From Methylophaga sp. (lineage in GTDB: Bacteria; Pseudomonadota; Gammaproteobacteria; Nitrosococcales; Methylophagaceae): a stretch of 18,913 nucleotides of DNA. This document shows, in pieces, positions 1-10,102 of this stretch; the first letter of the stretch is position 1; each line of letters starts with the position of its first letter. The notes under the pieces are model-generated. The model searched no databases. It was not told the DNA's origin and saw only the letters and a program-made list of their open reading frames with translations. Position numbers and translations under genes: made by a program. The stretch covers positions 1 through 18,913 of the forward strand of contig JABURN010000112.1 in the NCBI GenBank assembly GCA_014762585.1, in the 5' to 3' direction.

Positions 1-1160
1 TTGTCGGTGAAGGTGAAACTATCACCACCCGCCTTGCTTTCAGTTTGTCACTGGTCTACGTACTGGCCATGTCTGTGACTTACACGGCCGCCTGGATCCT
101 GACCGGTCTGGTAGGCGAAAACCTGCAGAGTCTTTTCCAGAATCCCTGGGTGATCAGTAGTTTCAGTCTGCTGTTTGTGCTGCTTGCCCTGTCGATGTTC
201 GGTCTCTACGACCTGCAGTTGCCTCATGCACTACAGCACCGGCTGCATCAGCTGACTCATCGCCAGCAGGGTGGCAGCTTTATTGGTGTCGCCGTGATGG
301 GTCTGCTGTCAGCACTGATAGTGGGTCCTTGCCTGGCACCGCCACTGGCAGCAGCGCTCATCTTTATCGGTCAGCATGCTGACCCCTTCCTGGGCGGGCT
401 GGCACTGTTTGCACTGAGTATCGGTATGGGCATTCCATTGCTGATTATTGGCACTTCAGCCGGTTCATTGCTGCCCCGTGCCGGTGACTGGATGAATGTG
501 ATTAAAGCCATCTTCGGTGTATTGCTGCTGGGTCTTGCTATCTGGATGCTGGAACGCATTCTGCCTGGCTGGCTGACACTGGTCTTATGGGGCAGTTTGT
601 TAATTGTCTGCGCTGTATACATGGGCGCACTCAACAGCTTGCAGATCGATGCCAATGGCTGGAATAAACTGAGTAAAGGGCTGGGTCTGATTTTGTTAAT
701 CTATGGCGCTTTATTAATGATTGGTGGCGCCAGCGGCAGTCAGAACTTGTTACAACCGTTACAGGTCATCGCTGCCAGCCCGACTGCGACTTCTTCTCCG
801 CAGCCACAGCTTGAGTTCAGCCGGGTTAATAATCTGCAAGAGCTCAATGCGAAGCTACAAAACACGCAACAGCCCGTGATGCTGGATTTCTATGCCGACT
901 GGTGCACCGATTGCAAAACCATGGAGAAAACCACATTTCGTGATCCGGCAGTGGTAGCCGCGCTGGATGATCATCTCTTATTAAAACTGGATATGACTGA
1001 GAACACCGACGCTCACCAGGCTCTACTTAAATCCTTACAGGTATTCGGTCCACCAACCATGTTGTTTTACAACGCTGACGGCCAGGAATTACGTGATTAC
1101 CGGCTGGTAGGCCATATCAAGGCGGAGCAAATGCTGGAGCACCTGTCCAGACTGCCCTGA
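1..1160 (+). CDS. dsbD: Thiol:disulfide interchange protein DsbD, C-terminal part (5' end outside window)
   Basis: DsbD carries reducing power from cytoplasmic thioredoxin across the inner membrane to periplasmic thiol proteins such as DsbC and DsbG. The frame is open from base 3 with no stop, so the start lies upstream. What remains is most of the membrane domain: hydrophobic helices, the stretch GPCLAPPLAAAL with a membrane cysteine at 330-332, and NRQQGG-like HRQQGG. A Pro/Ser/Thr-rich linker follows, near 775-810, then the thioredoxin-like gamma domain with FYADWCTDCK, a CxxC pair at 903-905 and 912-914. The periplasmic alpha domain and the first membrane cysteine would be upstream. The C-terminus ends like the E. 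coli protein, shortly after a VGHIKAEQML segment. The homology call is firm. A ScsB or CcdA-plus-thioredoxin variant is less likely given the fused C-terminal domain. Confidence 0.93.
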   Translation, partial: VGEGETITTRLAFSLSLVYVLAMSVTYTAAWILTGLVGENLQSLFQNPWVISSFSLLFVLLALSMFGLYDLQLPHALQHRLHQLTHRQQGGSFIGVAVMGLLSALIVGPCLAPPLAAALIFIGQHADPFLGGLALFALSIGMGIPLLIIGTSAGSLLPRAGDWMNVIKAIFGVLLLGLAIWMLERILPGWLTLVLWGSLLIVCAVYMGALNSLQIDANGWNKLSKGLGLILLIYGALLMIGGASGSQNLLQPLQVIAASPTATSSPQPQLEFSRVNNLQELNAKLQNTQQPVMLDFYADWCTDCKTMEKTTFRDPAVVAALDDHLLLKLDMTENTDAHQALLKSLQVFGPPTMLFYNADGQELRDYRLVGHIKAEQMLEHLSRLP

Positions 1161-1240
1161 TGCCGACTTAATGAAAATTTCAAGAAAGCTGCCATTTCGA
1201 CGAAAATAGCGACAGAAGACTGCCTTTTATCTCGCTTAAC

Positions 1241-1269
1241 TGGACATTGACCCTTTGCTGGTGCACAAT
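1241..1269 (+). promoter_or_regulatory. Candidate sigma70 promoter for aroQ-accBC
   Basis: TGGACA at 1241-1246 (five of six to the -35 consensus) is followed after 17 bases by CACAAT at 1264-1269 (four of six to the -10, lacking the first T). This is the best promoter-like pair in the 147-base gap between dsbD and aroQ, the largest gap in the first half of the window. The rest of the gap shows only weak inverted repeats and no convincing terminator. The call rests on spacing and consensus alone. Confidence 0.3.
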
Positions 1270-1307
1270 TCGGGCTTATTGAATTCAGACCGCTTTTAAG
1301 GATCGTC

Positions 1308-1745
1308 ATGGCGAACATTCTTGTGCTGAACGGCCCCAATCTCAACCTGTTGGGGACACGTGAGCCTGAGCATTATGGTGCCGATACCCTCGCTGACATC
1401 GAGGACCGTCTGCGCACGATGGCGACTGAAGCCGGTCACCAGTTGGATTTTTTTCAGAGCAACGCCGAACATGCCCTGGTCGACAAACTGCATGAAAGCC
1501 GCCAAAACACCCACTTTATCCTGATAAATCCAGCTGCTTTTACGCACACCAGTGTCGCTTTGCGCGATGCTTTGGCCGCCGTTGCCATACCGTTTATTGA
1601 AGTACACATCTCCAATGTTCACGCCCGCGAGTCGTTCAGACAACATTCCTATCTGTCCGATATCGCCAGAGGCGTGATCTGCGGACTGGGTGCGCAGGGT
1701 TATGAACTGGCTCTGCAAGCCGCCATCAGACAACTCAACTCATAA
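1308..1745 (+). CDS. aroQ: Type II 3-dehydroquinate dehydratase
   Basis: It catalyses the third step of the shikimate pathway, converting 3-dehydroquinate to 3-dehydroshikimate, in the cytoplasm. The 145-residue length fits type II dehydroquinases, which form dodecamers. The N-terminus [17 protein letters not shown] is the family signature. Tyr23 is the expected catalytic base, on the mobile loop. [10 protein letters not shown] (residues 73-82) binds substrate with Asn74. [14 protein letters not shown] (98-111) carries His100, the expected catalytic acid. The ATG at 1308 follows a good ribosome site, AAGGA, at 1298-1302. Only 20 bases separate it from accB, so the two are probably cotranscribed, an arrangement common in gammaproteobacteria. 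No anomalies seen. Confidence 0.97.
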   Translation: MANILVLNGPNLNLLGTREPEHYGADTLADIEDRLRTMATEAGHQLDFFQSNAEHALVDKLHESRQNTHFILINPAAFTHTSVALRDALAAVAIPFIEVHISNVHARESFRQHSYLSDIARGVICGLGAQGYELALQAAIRQLNS

Positions 1746-1765
1746 CTATTATTAAAGGTTAACGC

Positions 1766-2230
1766 ATGGATATTCGCAAAATTAAGAAACTCATCGATCT
1801 TATTCAGGAATCCGATGTCGCCGAAATTGAAATCTCCGAAGGCGAAGAGTCGGTTCGCATCAGCCGTAACAGTTCCGTTGTGCCAAGTTATGCCGCCCCT
1901 GCCGCTCCGGCCCCGGTCGCCATGTCTGCCGCAGCGCCAGCTCCCGCGCCGGCAGCTGAAGCGCCAGCGCCAGCTGCTGAATCCAAGCCTAACGATGCCA
2001 ATGCCGTGCGTTCTCCCATGGTTGGCACTTTCTACCGCTCTTCATCCCCTGAAGCCGCAGCCTTTGTCGAAGTCGGCCAGAAAGTCGCTGCCGGTGATGT
2101 TATCTGCATTATCGAAGCGATGAAAATGTTCAACCAGATCGAAGCCGACCGCAGCGGTACCGTCACTGCCATCCTGGTCGAAAACGGTCATCCGGTTGAA
2201 TTCGATGAGCCTCTGATTGTTATCGAATAA
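1766..2230 (+). CDS. accB: Biotin carboxyl carrier protein of acetyl-CoA carboxylase (BCCP)
   Basis: This is the carrier subunit of acetyl-CoA carboxylase, which makes malonyl-CoA for fatty acid synthesis. BirA attaches biotin to a lysine, which is then carboxylated by AccC. The N-terminal region (1-35) matches the AccB family start [14 protein letters not shown] flexible Ala/Pro linker spans about 43-73. The C-terminal biotinyl domain (82-154) contains the biotinylation motif EAMKM with Lys120, where the E. coli protein reads EAMKMMN and this one EAMKMFN. The 'thumb' segment [13 protein letters not shown] typical of bacterial BCCP is present. Length 154 is close to the E. coli protein. AAAGG upstream of the ATG is a suitable ribosome site. 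It pairs functionally with the adjacent accC. Confidence 0.97.
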   Translation: MDIRKIKKLIDLIQESDVAEIEISEGEESVRISRNSSVVPSYAAPAAPAPVAMSAAAPAPAPAAEAPAPAAESKPNDANAVRSPMVGTFYRSSSPEAAAFVEVGQKVAAGDVICIIEAMKMFNQIEADRSGTVTAILVENGHPVEFDEPLIVIE

Positions 2231-2288
2231 CACCCGTGCCGGCCACCGGCGAAATAGCTCATCCTGAACTGTGGATTTGAACAAAAAT

Positions 2289-3628
<1,340 letters not shown>

Positions 3629-3629
<1 letters not shown>

Positions 3630-4501
3630 TGGCCTGGGTCCAGTTTATCTGCCACACCTCGCCCGACAAGGCAGAGGCACTGTCTGAGGCGTTGAGCGAG
3701 TGTGGGGCGGCTGCGGTGACATTTGAAGATGATGCCGATCAGCCGATTTACGAACCGGATCTGGGTGAAACACCCTTGTGGGCCGACACCAGACTGACCG
3801 CCTTGTTTGACGCTGAAAACTCGGAACAGTCAGTGCTTGACATGCTGGCCGCTATGTTGCCGGAAGTGCCCAGGTTCCGGGTAGAAGCTGTCGAGGACAA
3901 GGACTGGGAACGCGAGTGGATGGCGAATTTCCAGCCCATTCAGTTCGGCGACAAGCTCTGGATCGTCCCCAGCTGGCACAAAGCGCCGGATGAGCAAGCC
4001 ATTAATATTCTGCTGGATCCGGGACTGGCTTTCGGCACCGGTACGCATGCCACCACGGCTTTGTGTCTGAACTGGCTGGATCAGGCTGATCTCAAAGGCA
4101 AATACGTTATCGATTACGGTTGTGGCAGCGGCATTTTGGCTATTGCTGCGGCTTTACTGGGGGCTGAACGCGTGATTGGCGTCGATACCGATCCGCAGGC
4201 GCTGGAAGCCACCCGCGAAAATGCGCGTCGCAACGGTGTCGAAGTTGAAGCTTATCTGCCCGGCAATTGTCCTGATGAGCCCTGTGATCTGTTACTGGCC
4301 AATATTCTGGCCGGACCGTTACAGAATCTGGCACCACGCTTCGCCAACCTCTGCAAACCCAATACCCAGCTGGTGCTGTCGGGCATTCTGCAAAGCCAGG
4401 CAGATGAGGTTGCTGAAAGCTACGCGCCGTGGTTTACCATGCAGCCAGCAGTCAGCCGTGAAGACTGGGTCCGGCTGACCGGAGAACGGCATGCCGTCTG
4501 A
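3629..4501 (+). CDS. prmA: Ribosomal protein L11 methyltransferase
   Basis: PrmA transfers methyl groups from S-adenosylmethionine to lysines and the N-terminus of ribosomal protein L11. The 290-residue protein has the L11-recognition N-domain (about 1-60), the linker with WEREWMANFQPIQFG, and a class I methyltransferase domain. Visible motifs are LDPGLAFGTGTHATT (129-143, PrmA-specific), DYGCGSG (162-168, S-adenosylmethionine loop), VDTDP (185-189, ribose-binding acid) and LLANILAGP (222-230, catalytic NIL-type motif). Its start overlaps the accC stop as TGATG, and its end overlaps dusB by 11 bases, so it sits in the middle of a coupled operon. The DUF3426 gene that lies between prmA and dusB in pseudomonads is absent here. 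Confidence 0.96.
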
Positions 4502-5492
4502 GCTGATGATCGGCCCCTACCGCCTGCCCAACCGGCTGTTTCTAGCCCCCATGGCAGGCGTGACAGATCGCCCCTTCCGTCAGCTCTGCAGACGTTTGGG
4601 CGCAGGCATGGCCGTTTCCGAGATGATCACGGCCAACAAAGCCCTGTGGGCAAGTAAGAAATCTTTATTGCGGGCCAATCATGAAGGTGAACCGGAACCG
4701 CGTAGCGTCCAGATAGCTGGCGCCGATCCGCAAATGATGGCGGAAGCCGCCAGACATAATGTCGATGAGGGCGCGCACATAATTGATATCAACATGGGTT
4801 GTCCGGCCAAGAAGGTCTGCAATGTGATGGCGGGTTCCGCGCTGCTGCAGAATGAAAAGCTGGTCGCAGAGATTGTGACATCCGTGGTCAATGCGGTGGA
4901 TGTCCCGGTCACATTGAAAATACGCACCGGCTGGGACCGTGATAACCGCAATGGCGTCAGGATTGCCCGTATCGCCGAAGAGGCCGGTATTCAGGCGCTG
5001 GCCGTGCACGGCCGTACCCGGGCAGATGCCTACAAAGGCGATGCCGAATACGACACCATTGCCGAGATCAAATCACGTATCTCGATCCCGGTGATTGCCA
5101 ATGGTGATATCACCTCACCGGAAAAAGCGGCTTTAGTGCTCGAGAAAACTTGTGCTGATGGTTTGATGATCGGCCGCGGCGCCCAGGGCAATCCGTGGAT
5201 CTTTCGGCAGATCCTGCATTTTCTGGACCATGGTGAGTTGCTCCCTGATCCAGAAGTCACTGAAATTAAACAGGTCTTGATTGAGCACCTGCAAAACCTG
5301 TACGATTTTTATGGTGATTACACCGGTGTTCGCATGGCACGCAAACACATCGCCTGGTACAGCAAGGGGCTGCGCAATGGCAATGCATTCCGTCAGGCAA
5401 TGAACCAGTTTGAACAACCGCAGCAACAACTGCGATTCACCCGCGAATTTTTTGAGCAAATAGAACAACAACAGGACTCTAAAGCCGCATGA
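4491..5492 (+). CDS. dusB: tRNA dihydrouridine synthase B
   Basis: This is an FMN-dependent enzyme that reduces specific uridines of the tRNA D-loop to dihydrouridine using NADPH. The protein is a TIM barrel with a helical C-terminal domain, 333 residues. FLAPMAGVTDRPFR (17-30) binds FMN. NMGCPAKKVCN (101-111) holds the catalytic Cys104. KIRTGW, VHGRTRA, IANGDI and IGRGAQGNPW are the ordered flavin and phosphate motifs, and the last is typical of the DusB branch. The start lies 11 bases inside prmA, and the stop overlaps the fis start by four bases (ATGA). This dusB-fis coupling is the classical gammaproteobacterial arrangement, in which fis expression is driven by the operon. Confidence 0.96.
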   Translation: MPSELMIGPYRLPNRLFLAPMAGVTDRPFRQLCRRLGAGMAVSEMITANKALWASKKSLLRANHEGEPEPRSVQIAGADPQMMAEAARHNVDEGAHIIDINMGCPAKKVCNVMAGSALLQNEKLVAEIVTSVVNAVDVPVTLKIRTGWDRDNRNGVRIARIAEEAGIQALAVHGRTRADAYKGDAEYDTIAEIKSRISIPVIANGDITSPEKAALVLEKTCADGLMIGRGAQGNPWIFRQILHFLDHGELLPDPEVTEIKQVLIEHLQNLYDFYGDYTGVRMARKHIAWYSKGLRNGNAFRQAMNQFEQPQQQLRFTREFFEQIEQQQDSKAA

Positions 5493-5779
5493 CTAAACCG
5501 TTAGCCAAAGATCCATCGACTTGCGCTGAATTGGGTGTCGCGGCCGAGCACACATCCGCTCCGTTAAGCGACTGCGTGTCGCAAGCACTGGCAGACTACT
5601 TCGAGCAACTCGAGGGCCATCCCGCTGCCAACCTCTATGAAATGCTGATGACCGAAGTCGAAGTGCCACTGTTAAAAGCGACGCTGGCACATACCAATGG
5701 TAATCAGAGCCGGGCGGCCGAAATTCTCGGCATCAACCGCGGCACATTACGCAAAAAACTCAAGCTTTACGGCTTGTAA
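5489..5779 (+). CDS. fis: DNA-binding protein Fis
   Basis: Fis is a homodimeric nucleoid protein that bends DNA. It controls rRNA promoters, recombination and replication, mainly in fast growth. The 96-residue length matches the usual 98. The C-terminal helix-turn-helix, about residues 71-92, contains [20 protein letters not shown], nearly the enterobacterial sequence, and ends LKLYGL. The central dimerisation helices include [14 protein letters not shown] and [14 protein letters not shown]. The N-terminal 25 residues, home of the beta-arm that contacts Hin-type invertases, diverge from E. coli, as is common outside enterobacteria. Its ATG overlaps the dusB stop, so it is translated from the same message. 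I saw no separate promoter for it. Confidence 0.96.
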   Translation: MTKPLAKDPSTCAELGVAAEHTSAPLSDCVSQALADYFEQLEGHPAANLYEMLMTEVEVPLLKATLAHTNGNQSRAAEILGINRGTLRKKLKLYGL

Positions 5780-5814
5780 ACACAAATTCTCTTTACCCTG
5801 GAATTTCTTTTTCA

Positions 5815-7380
5815 ATGAATAAGATCAAACGTGCTCTATTGAGCGTCTCTGATAAGACTGGTGTGCTTGAACTGGCACAGGAACTGAATCGACTTGGCGT
5901 CGAGCTGCTATCCACCGGCGGTACTGCCAAACTGCTGAGTGACAACGGCCTGCCGGTGAAGGAAGTCTCCGAACACACCGGTTTCCCGGAAATGATGGCG
6001 GGCCGTATCAAAACCCTGCATCCCAAAATTCATGGTGGACTGCTGGGCCGCCGCGGCACCGATGATGCGATCATGGAACAGCACGAGATCGCGCCTATCG
6101 ATCTGGTTGTCGTGAACCTCTACCCATTTGAAGCCACGATTGCCCGCACTGACTGCACTCTGCCACTGGCAATTGAAAATATCGACATCGGTGGCCCCAC
6201 CATGCTGCGTGCAGCGGCTAAGAATCATGCCGATGTGACTGTACTAATAGATCCCGCCGATTACGGCCGCGTGCTTGAGCAGATTGAAGCCAATGGCGGT
6301 GTCGATGATGCGACCCGTTTTGATCTGGCGGTGAAGACTTTCGAGCATACCGCGCATTACGATGGTGCCATTGCTAATTATCTGGGTAAGCGCGCCGATA
6401 ACGGGGATATGGACAGCTTTCCACGGACATTCAACAGCCAGTTTCATAAGAAGCAGGACATGCGCTATGGTGAAAACCCGCACCAGAAGGCGGCCTTTTA
6501 TGTTGAAGGCCAGCTGGAAAGCGGCACTATCAGCGCAGCGGTTCAGTTACAGGGCAAGGAATTGTCCTACAACAATATCGCTGACACCGATGCCGCACTG
6601 GAATGCGTAAAAGCCTTCCCGGAATCGCCGGCCTGCGTCATTGTTAAACATGCCAATCCCTGTGGGGTCGCCACTGCGGATAGCCTGCTCGCTGCCTATG
6701 ATCTGGCTTTCCAGACCGATCCGACCTCGGCTTTTGGTGGCATTATCGCTTTCAACAGCGAGCTGGATGCCGAGACCGCCAAGGCCATTATTGAACGTCA
6801 ATTTGTTGAGGTTATTATCGCACCGACCGTGTCTGAGGAAGCCCGCGCCGTCGTGGCTCAAAAAACCAATGTGCGACTGCTTGCCTGCGGCGAATTTGTT
6901 GAAAAGCCGGCCGACAGCCTGGACTTTAAACGCGTCAACGGTGGTCTGCTGGTACAGGATCGCGACGATGCCCTGGTTCAGTCTGATGAACTTAAAGTGG
7001 TGACCGACACCGCACCAACGGATGAACAGATGCAGGATCTGCTGTTTGCCTGGCGCGTGGCCAAGTTCGTTAAATCCAATGCCATTGTTTATGCCAAGAA
7101 TCAGCAGACTGTGGGCATCGGCGCCGGCCAGATGAGCCGCGTCGTCAGCAGCCGTATTGCCGGTATCAAGGCGGAAGATGCCGGTCTGGTAGTACCCGGA
7201 GCGGTGATGGCTTCCGATGCTTTCTTCCCGTTCCGTGACGGTCTTGATGCTGCCGCTGAAGCCGGTATTAAAGCCGTGATCCAGCCGGGCGGCTCCATGC
7301 GTGATGATGAAGTCATTGCTGCTGCCAATGAACACGGCATCGCCATGGTCTTCACGGGCATGCGCCACTTCAGACACTAG
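5815..7380 (+). CDS. purH: Bifunctional AICAR formyltransferase / IMP cyclohydrolase
   Basis: PurH performs the last two steps of de novo purine synthesis: formylation of AICAR with 10-formyl-tetrahydrofolate, then ring closure to IMP. The 521-residue protein begins with the MGS-like IMP cyclohydrolase domain (1 to about 200), with [16 protein letters not shown] and [10 protein letters not shown] (66-75). The formyltransferase domain follows, with [10 protein letters not shown] carrying the catalytic Lys278-His279 pair, [25 protein letters not shown] and the ending [12 protein letters not shown]...FTGMRHFRH. All key motifs are intact. The gap from fis is 35 bases with no terminator, so it is likely part of the same transcript. 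The purD gene that often follows purH in gammaproteobacteria is not here. A cyclase homologue follows instead. Confidence 0.97.
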   Translation: MNKIKRALLSVSDKTGVLELAQELNRLGVELLSTGGTAKLLSDNGLPVKEVSEHTGFPEMMAGRIKTLHPKIHGGLLGRRGTDDAIMEQHEIAPIDLVVVNLYPFEATIARTDCTLPLAIENIDIGGPTMLRAAAKNHADVTVLIDPADYGRVLEQIEANGGVDDATRFDLAVKTFEHTAHYDGAIANYLGKRADNGDMDSFPRTFNSQFHKKQDMRYGENPHQKAAFYVEGQLESGTISAAVQLQGKELSYNNIADTDAALECVKAFPESPACVIVKHANPCGVATADSLLAAYDLAFQTDPTSAFGGIIAFNSELDAETAKAIIERQFVEVIIAPTVSEEARAVVAQKTNVRLLACGEFVEKPADSLDFKRVNGGLLVQDRDDALVQSDELKVVTDTAPTDEQMQDLLFAWRVAKFVKSNAIVYAKNQQTVGIGAGQMSRVVSSRIAGIKAEDAGLVVPGAVMASDAFFPFRDGLDAAAEAGIKAVIQPGGSMRDDEVIAAANEHGIAMVFTGMRHFRH

Positions 7381-7395
7381 CAGGCACGGCAGTCA

Positions 7396-10017
7396 ATGGA
7401 TCGGGTTCAGGCACAGCGTTTCTTCCAGACGCATAACCATGAACGCATCCAGAGACTGCTGCAACTGGCTCCGGCACGGCACAGCCTGATTCTTGAGCTG
7501 CTGCCGTTCCTGTTCCACCTCAATGCCAAACTGTTGCCGGGGTACATCAGTGATGACACCCCGGCCGGTCTGATTGATTATCGCCCGACGAAATCGACTT
7601 TGGATCAGGCCAGGCTGCTGGAGAGAAATTTCCGCTACCGGCAAAAAGCACTCCGCCGCTATCCTCTGCGCGGTCTCTATCTCATCAATCCCCATGGCTA
7701 TCTAGCTTATCCTGACCGCCCCCGATTTGGTCTGTGGCTGCTCTACAGCAATCTGCTCAAGGAAAATCAGCGTGCTCAGCTGCAGCAAAAGCTCGAGGCG
7801 ATTTGTCATTGGGCAGGCGAAAACGGCATCGAGCTGGATAGCCGACTGATATCAGAGGCAGAGCTGGCTCGTGGTGTTTTATCCAACTGGGATCGGGATC
7901 AATTCTACAGCGCCGGTCTGGTGCTGGCCGGCAGTCAGCCCTACTGGTGGCTGACCAGTCCTGGAGAGGATCTGGATTATGCAGGCACAATCAATCGCAT
8001 GCAGTCACAACGCATGCTGAATCCGGTCAGCCTGGTTGATTTTGGTGCTGTGGGCAGTTTCGACGCCGATACCCTGTTTCATCAAAGCTGCGACCTGCTG
8101 ACTGAAAGCCTGCATTATGGTGATGAGCTGTTATCACTGGCGTATCTCAGGCATTGTCTCACTGAGCCGCAGCAGAGCGCCCTGTCTCCCCTTGTTAAGC
8201 AGCAGCTTTATCAACAGCAACATGATTCCTGTCGTTTCGACCCGCAGTATCTCCGATTGCTTCGCCTGCAACAGCAGACAGACTGGAGCGAGCTGCAACA
8301 GCATTTTTACCTGAATTTACCCGAAAGACTCAGTAAACCCGTCAGGCAGGCCACCCTGCCTTGGCGCCGACAGTTTATCGAGGATCTGACTCGTGAGTGG
8401 CGCTGGGATGCTGATAAGCTGAAACAGCTTGATCAGAGTCTGGATGATATCAACCATACCGAGACGGAATTTCGAAATCTGGGCCAGTTCAGTGCCGCGA
8501 TGCTTACCAGACTCGCTGACTTTGCCCGTGAGCATCGACTTGATGCCGGTGAAAGCCTGCATAAGTTAAAGACCCTGCATCGCCTGCGTTATGCCCCCGC
8601 TGAAACTCAGGTCAGCCTGTTACCCCCTGCACTCAGACCAGAGCCGGGTAGTGAGCGGCTGTATTTAAACCGTTTTCGTGATCATCACTATTGGTGCCTC
8701 AGCCGTCAGCCAATGGAAAACCCGGGAGCTCCTGGCCTGTTCCAGCACGAGCATCTGTTACAGGTGCTGGCCTATGCTGTCGGCAACCGCCTGCTTAGCC
8801 GCAGCAACTGGCTCAGTGTGAATGATCAGCACGCTAAAGTGACTACTGCAGTTGTAGTGGAATTGTGTCAGCGCCTGTTTCGAAGCGAGCTTGTTGACCT
8901 TGAATTGAATTTTGCCGGGATTTCCGCAGCAAAAGACGAGACTCTGGTGGCTGTCAGCTTATTTGTGAACCTGGAAGCGGAAGTCAGCGACAAATTGTCG
9001 CAGCAGGGCCTTCAGCTATCGAGCCGGCTCAATGATCCACTCAATTACAGCTCCTACCATCAGAGTCTGGTGAACTCGATTGATGGCCTGGTCTTTACCA
9101 GTCACGGCCTGTGTCACAGTTTTCGCTTCAGTGGTTCTCAGGCGGTGCTGGATTTTTTGCAGCACATTCTCGCCTGGCAGCCAGACCAGTACACGAACTG
9201 GCACAGCTGGTGTCCGACCCCGATATTCGGTCAGACCATCAGCTTGCGTATGGATGACCTGCTGAATCAGCTCATCACGCATTACCAGCGTTTCCCGGAC
9301 TCAGGCCGATTGCTGCTGACCATGGCCGACCGACTGTTCAGCCTGCAGTGGCAACAGCAACACATCAGTCTGTTGAAACAGCCCTTGTCTCAAGACCTCT
9401 GGCAGATTCTGGCCAGTCAGCAGCGGCAGTTTGAAGCGGTTAGACTGGATCGCTATCTGGACAGGGATGGCCTATTCAACAGCCTGCTTCAATATCAGTC
9501 ACCGCAGCGGATTAGTGTGTTTATCTACTTCGAGAAGAACACCATTATCTGTTATCTGCTGGATGAGTTCGCCAACCTGGTCAAACAGCAGTTTCAGCAT
9601 TTAACTGAGGCGACTCTGGTCGCCCATCTGCAGGTATTTCTGTCTGAGATTCGCCAGCGCAATACCATAGCGCAGCTGCGTTTTTATCATCTGAGCCGTC
9701 AGCAGCAACAGTGGCGTGCCTCACCGGTCGCAGTGACCAGGCAAGCCAGCAGCTATCTGCCGGTCAAGGTCAGCATGCAAAGCGCTGCGCTGGATGCAAA
9801 CTGTACGATTATCTGTGGTCAGCAGTGGTTCGAGGGCCGCGCTGATGATCCGGCTCTGTTTGCTCGAGTGCAGCAACTGGTGCTCAGCCTGCGGGGTCGG
9901 CAATCGCATTATCCGGTCTACCTCAACAGTCTGCATTTTGCGGATGATCTTTATTATCCGGCAGCAGTCTACATGCAACACAAACAACGTCTGGAACAGC
10001 TTTTCAACCCGGTGTGA
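7396..10017 (+). CDS. cyaA: Class I adenylate cyclase homologue, probably catalytically dead
   Basis: The 873-residue product resembles class I (enterobacterial) adenylate cyclase along its whole length. Family landmarks include ELLPFLFHLNAKLLPGY (34-50), where E. coli has LLPTLLHYHHPLMPGY; DQFYSAGLVLAG with a following Trp (168-184); LPWRR and REWRWD; and a C-terminal region with ISVFIYFEKN...YLLDEF. The catalytic segment is altered. E. coli has [17 protein letters not shown], with the metal-binding aspartates in DLD. The ungapped counterpart here is residues 98-114, NPHGYLAYPDRPRFGLW, so Gly-Ser becomes Asn98-Pro99 and the aspartates become Arg110 and Gly112. The conserved GEDCGS-type segment before the FYR motif is also missing. 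The frame has no stop or shift, so it is not an obvious pseudogene. I infer loss of cAMP synthesis, with an unknown structural or sensory role. It lies 15 bases after purH, with a weak ribosome site. Confidence 0.85.
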   Translation: MDRVQAQRFFQTHNHERIQRLLQLAPARHSLILELLPFLFHLNAKLLPGYISDDTPAGLIDYRPTKSTLDQARLLERNFRYRQKALRRYPLRGLYLINPHGYLAYPDRPRFGLWLLYSNLLKENQRAQLQQKLEAICHWAGENGIELDSRLISEAELARGVLSNWDRDQFYSAGLVLAGSQPYWWLTSPGEDLDYAGTINRMQSQRMLNPVSLVDFGAVGSFDADTLFHQSCDLLTESLHYGDELLSLAYLRHCLTEPQQSALSPLVKQQLYQQQHDSCRFDPQYLRLLRLQQQTDWSELQQHFYLNLPERLSKPVRQATLPWRRQFIEDLTREWRWDADKLKQLDQSLDDINHTETEFRNLGQFSAAMLTRLADFAREHRLDAGESLHKLKTLHRLRYAPAETQVSLLPPALRPEPGSERLYLNRFRDHHYWCLSRQPMENPGAPGLFQHEHLLQVLAYAVGNRLLSRSNWLSVNDQHAKVTTAVVVELCQRLFRSELVDLELNFAGISAAKDETLVAVSLFVNLEAEVSDKLSQQGLQLSSRLNDPLNYSSYHQSLVNSIDGLVFTSHGLCHSFRFSGSQAVLDFLQHILAWQPDQYTNWHSWCPTPIFGQTISLRMDDLLNQLITHYQRFPDSGRLLLTMADRLFSLQWQQQHISLLKQPLSQDLWQILASQQRQFEAVRLDRYLDRDGLFNSLLQYQSPQRISVFIYFEKNTIICYLLDEFANLVKQQFQHLTEATLVAHLQVFLSEIRQRNTIAQLRFYHLSRQQQQWRASPVAVTRQASSYLPVKVSMQSAALDANCTIICGQQWFEGRADDPALFARVQQLVLSLRGRQSHYPVYLNSLHFADDLYYPAAVYMQHKQRLEQLFNPV

Positions 10018-10042
10018 AACAGTTAAAACCGGCTTTTTGCTG

Positions 10043-10071
10043 TCTGCAGCCAGAGATAAATTGGGTATACT
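10043..10071 (+). promoter_or_regulatory. Candidate promoter for argC
   Basis: TATACT at 10066-10071 is a good -10 match (five of six). The hexamer 17 bases upstream, TCTGCA at 10043-10048, matches the -35 consensus at only three positions. It lies in the 85-base gap between the cyclase homologue and argC, about 32 bases before the argC ATG. An imperfect hairpin (10019-10043; AAAA/TTTT inner stem and ACAG/CTGT outer stem) precedes it but lacks a following T-run. The promoter is plausible from position and the strong -10 only. Confidence 0.35.
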
Positions 10072-10102
10072 GTTTGTTTTAACAGCAGCGACAGAGTAAA
10101 GC

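Noticed and set aside
1190..1209. Imperfect inverted repeat after dsbD as a possible terminator
   Set aside because: The stem is short with a mismatch and mostly A-T, and no T-run follows it.
1247..1252. TTGACC hexamer upstream of aroQ as a -35 element
   Set aside because: At spacings of 15 to 19 bases there is no acceptable -10. The overlapping TGGACA/CACAAT pair is the better candidate.
2238..2250. Small GC hairpin (GCCGG/CCGGC) between accB and accC
   Set aside because: It has only five pairs and no T-run, and it lies inside an operon where a terminator is not expected.
2271..2288. GTG at 2271 as the accC start
   Set aside because: It would add six residues (MDLNKN) before the conserved [12 protein letters not shown] start and has no clear ribosome site. 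ATG 2289 fits the family.
6547..7377. Open frame of 276 codons on the minus strand opposite purH
   Set aside because: It lies entirely within purH, whose motifs are unmistakable. The translation is His/Gly/Asn-rich with no recognisable domain, and it is a codon-usage shadow.
7396..10017. Calling the cyclase homologue a pseudogene
   Set aside because: The frame is uninterrupted for 873 codons, with family similarity through to the C-terminus. The active-site changes are substitutions and one short deletion that keep the frame.
10013..10029. TGTGA half-site at the end of the cyclase gene as a CRP site
   Set aside because: The expected TCACA-type right half is absent at the proper spacing, so there is no support for cAMP-CRP control.
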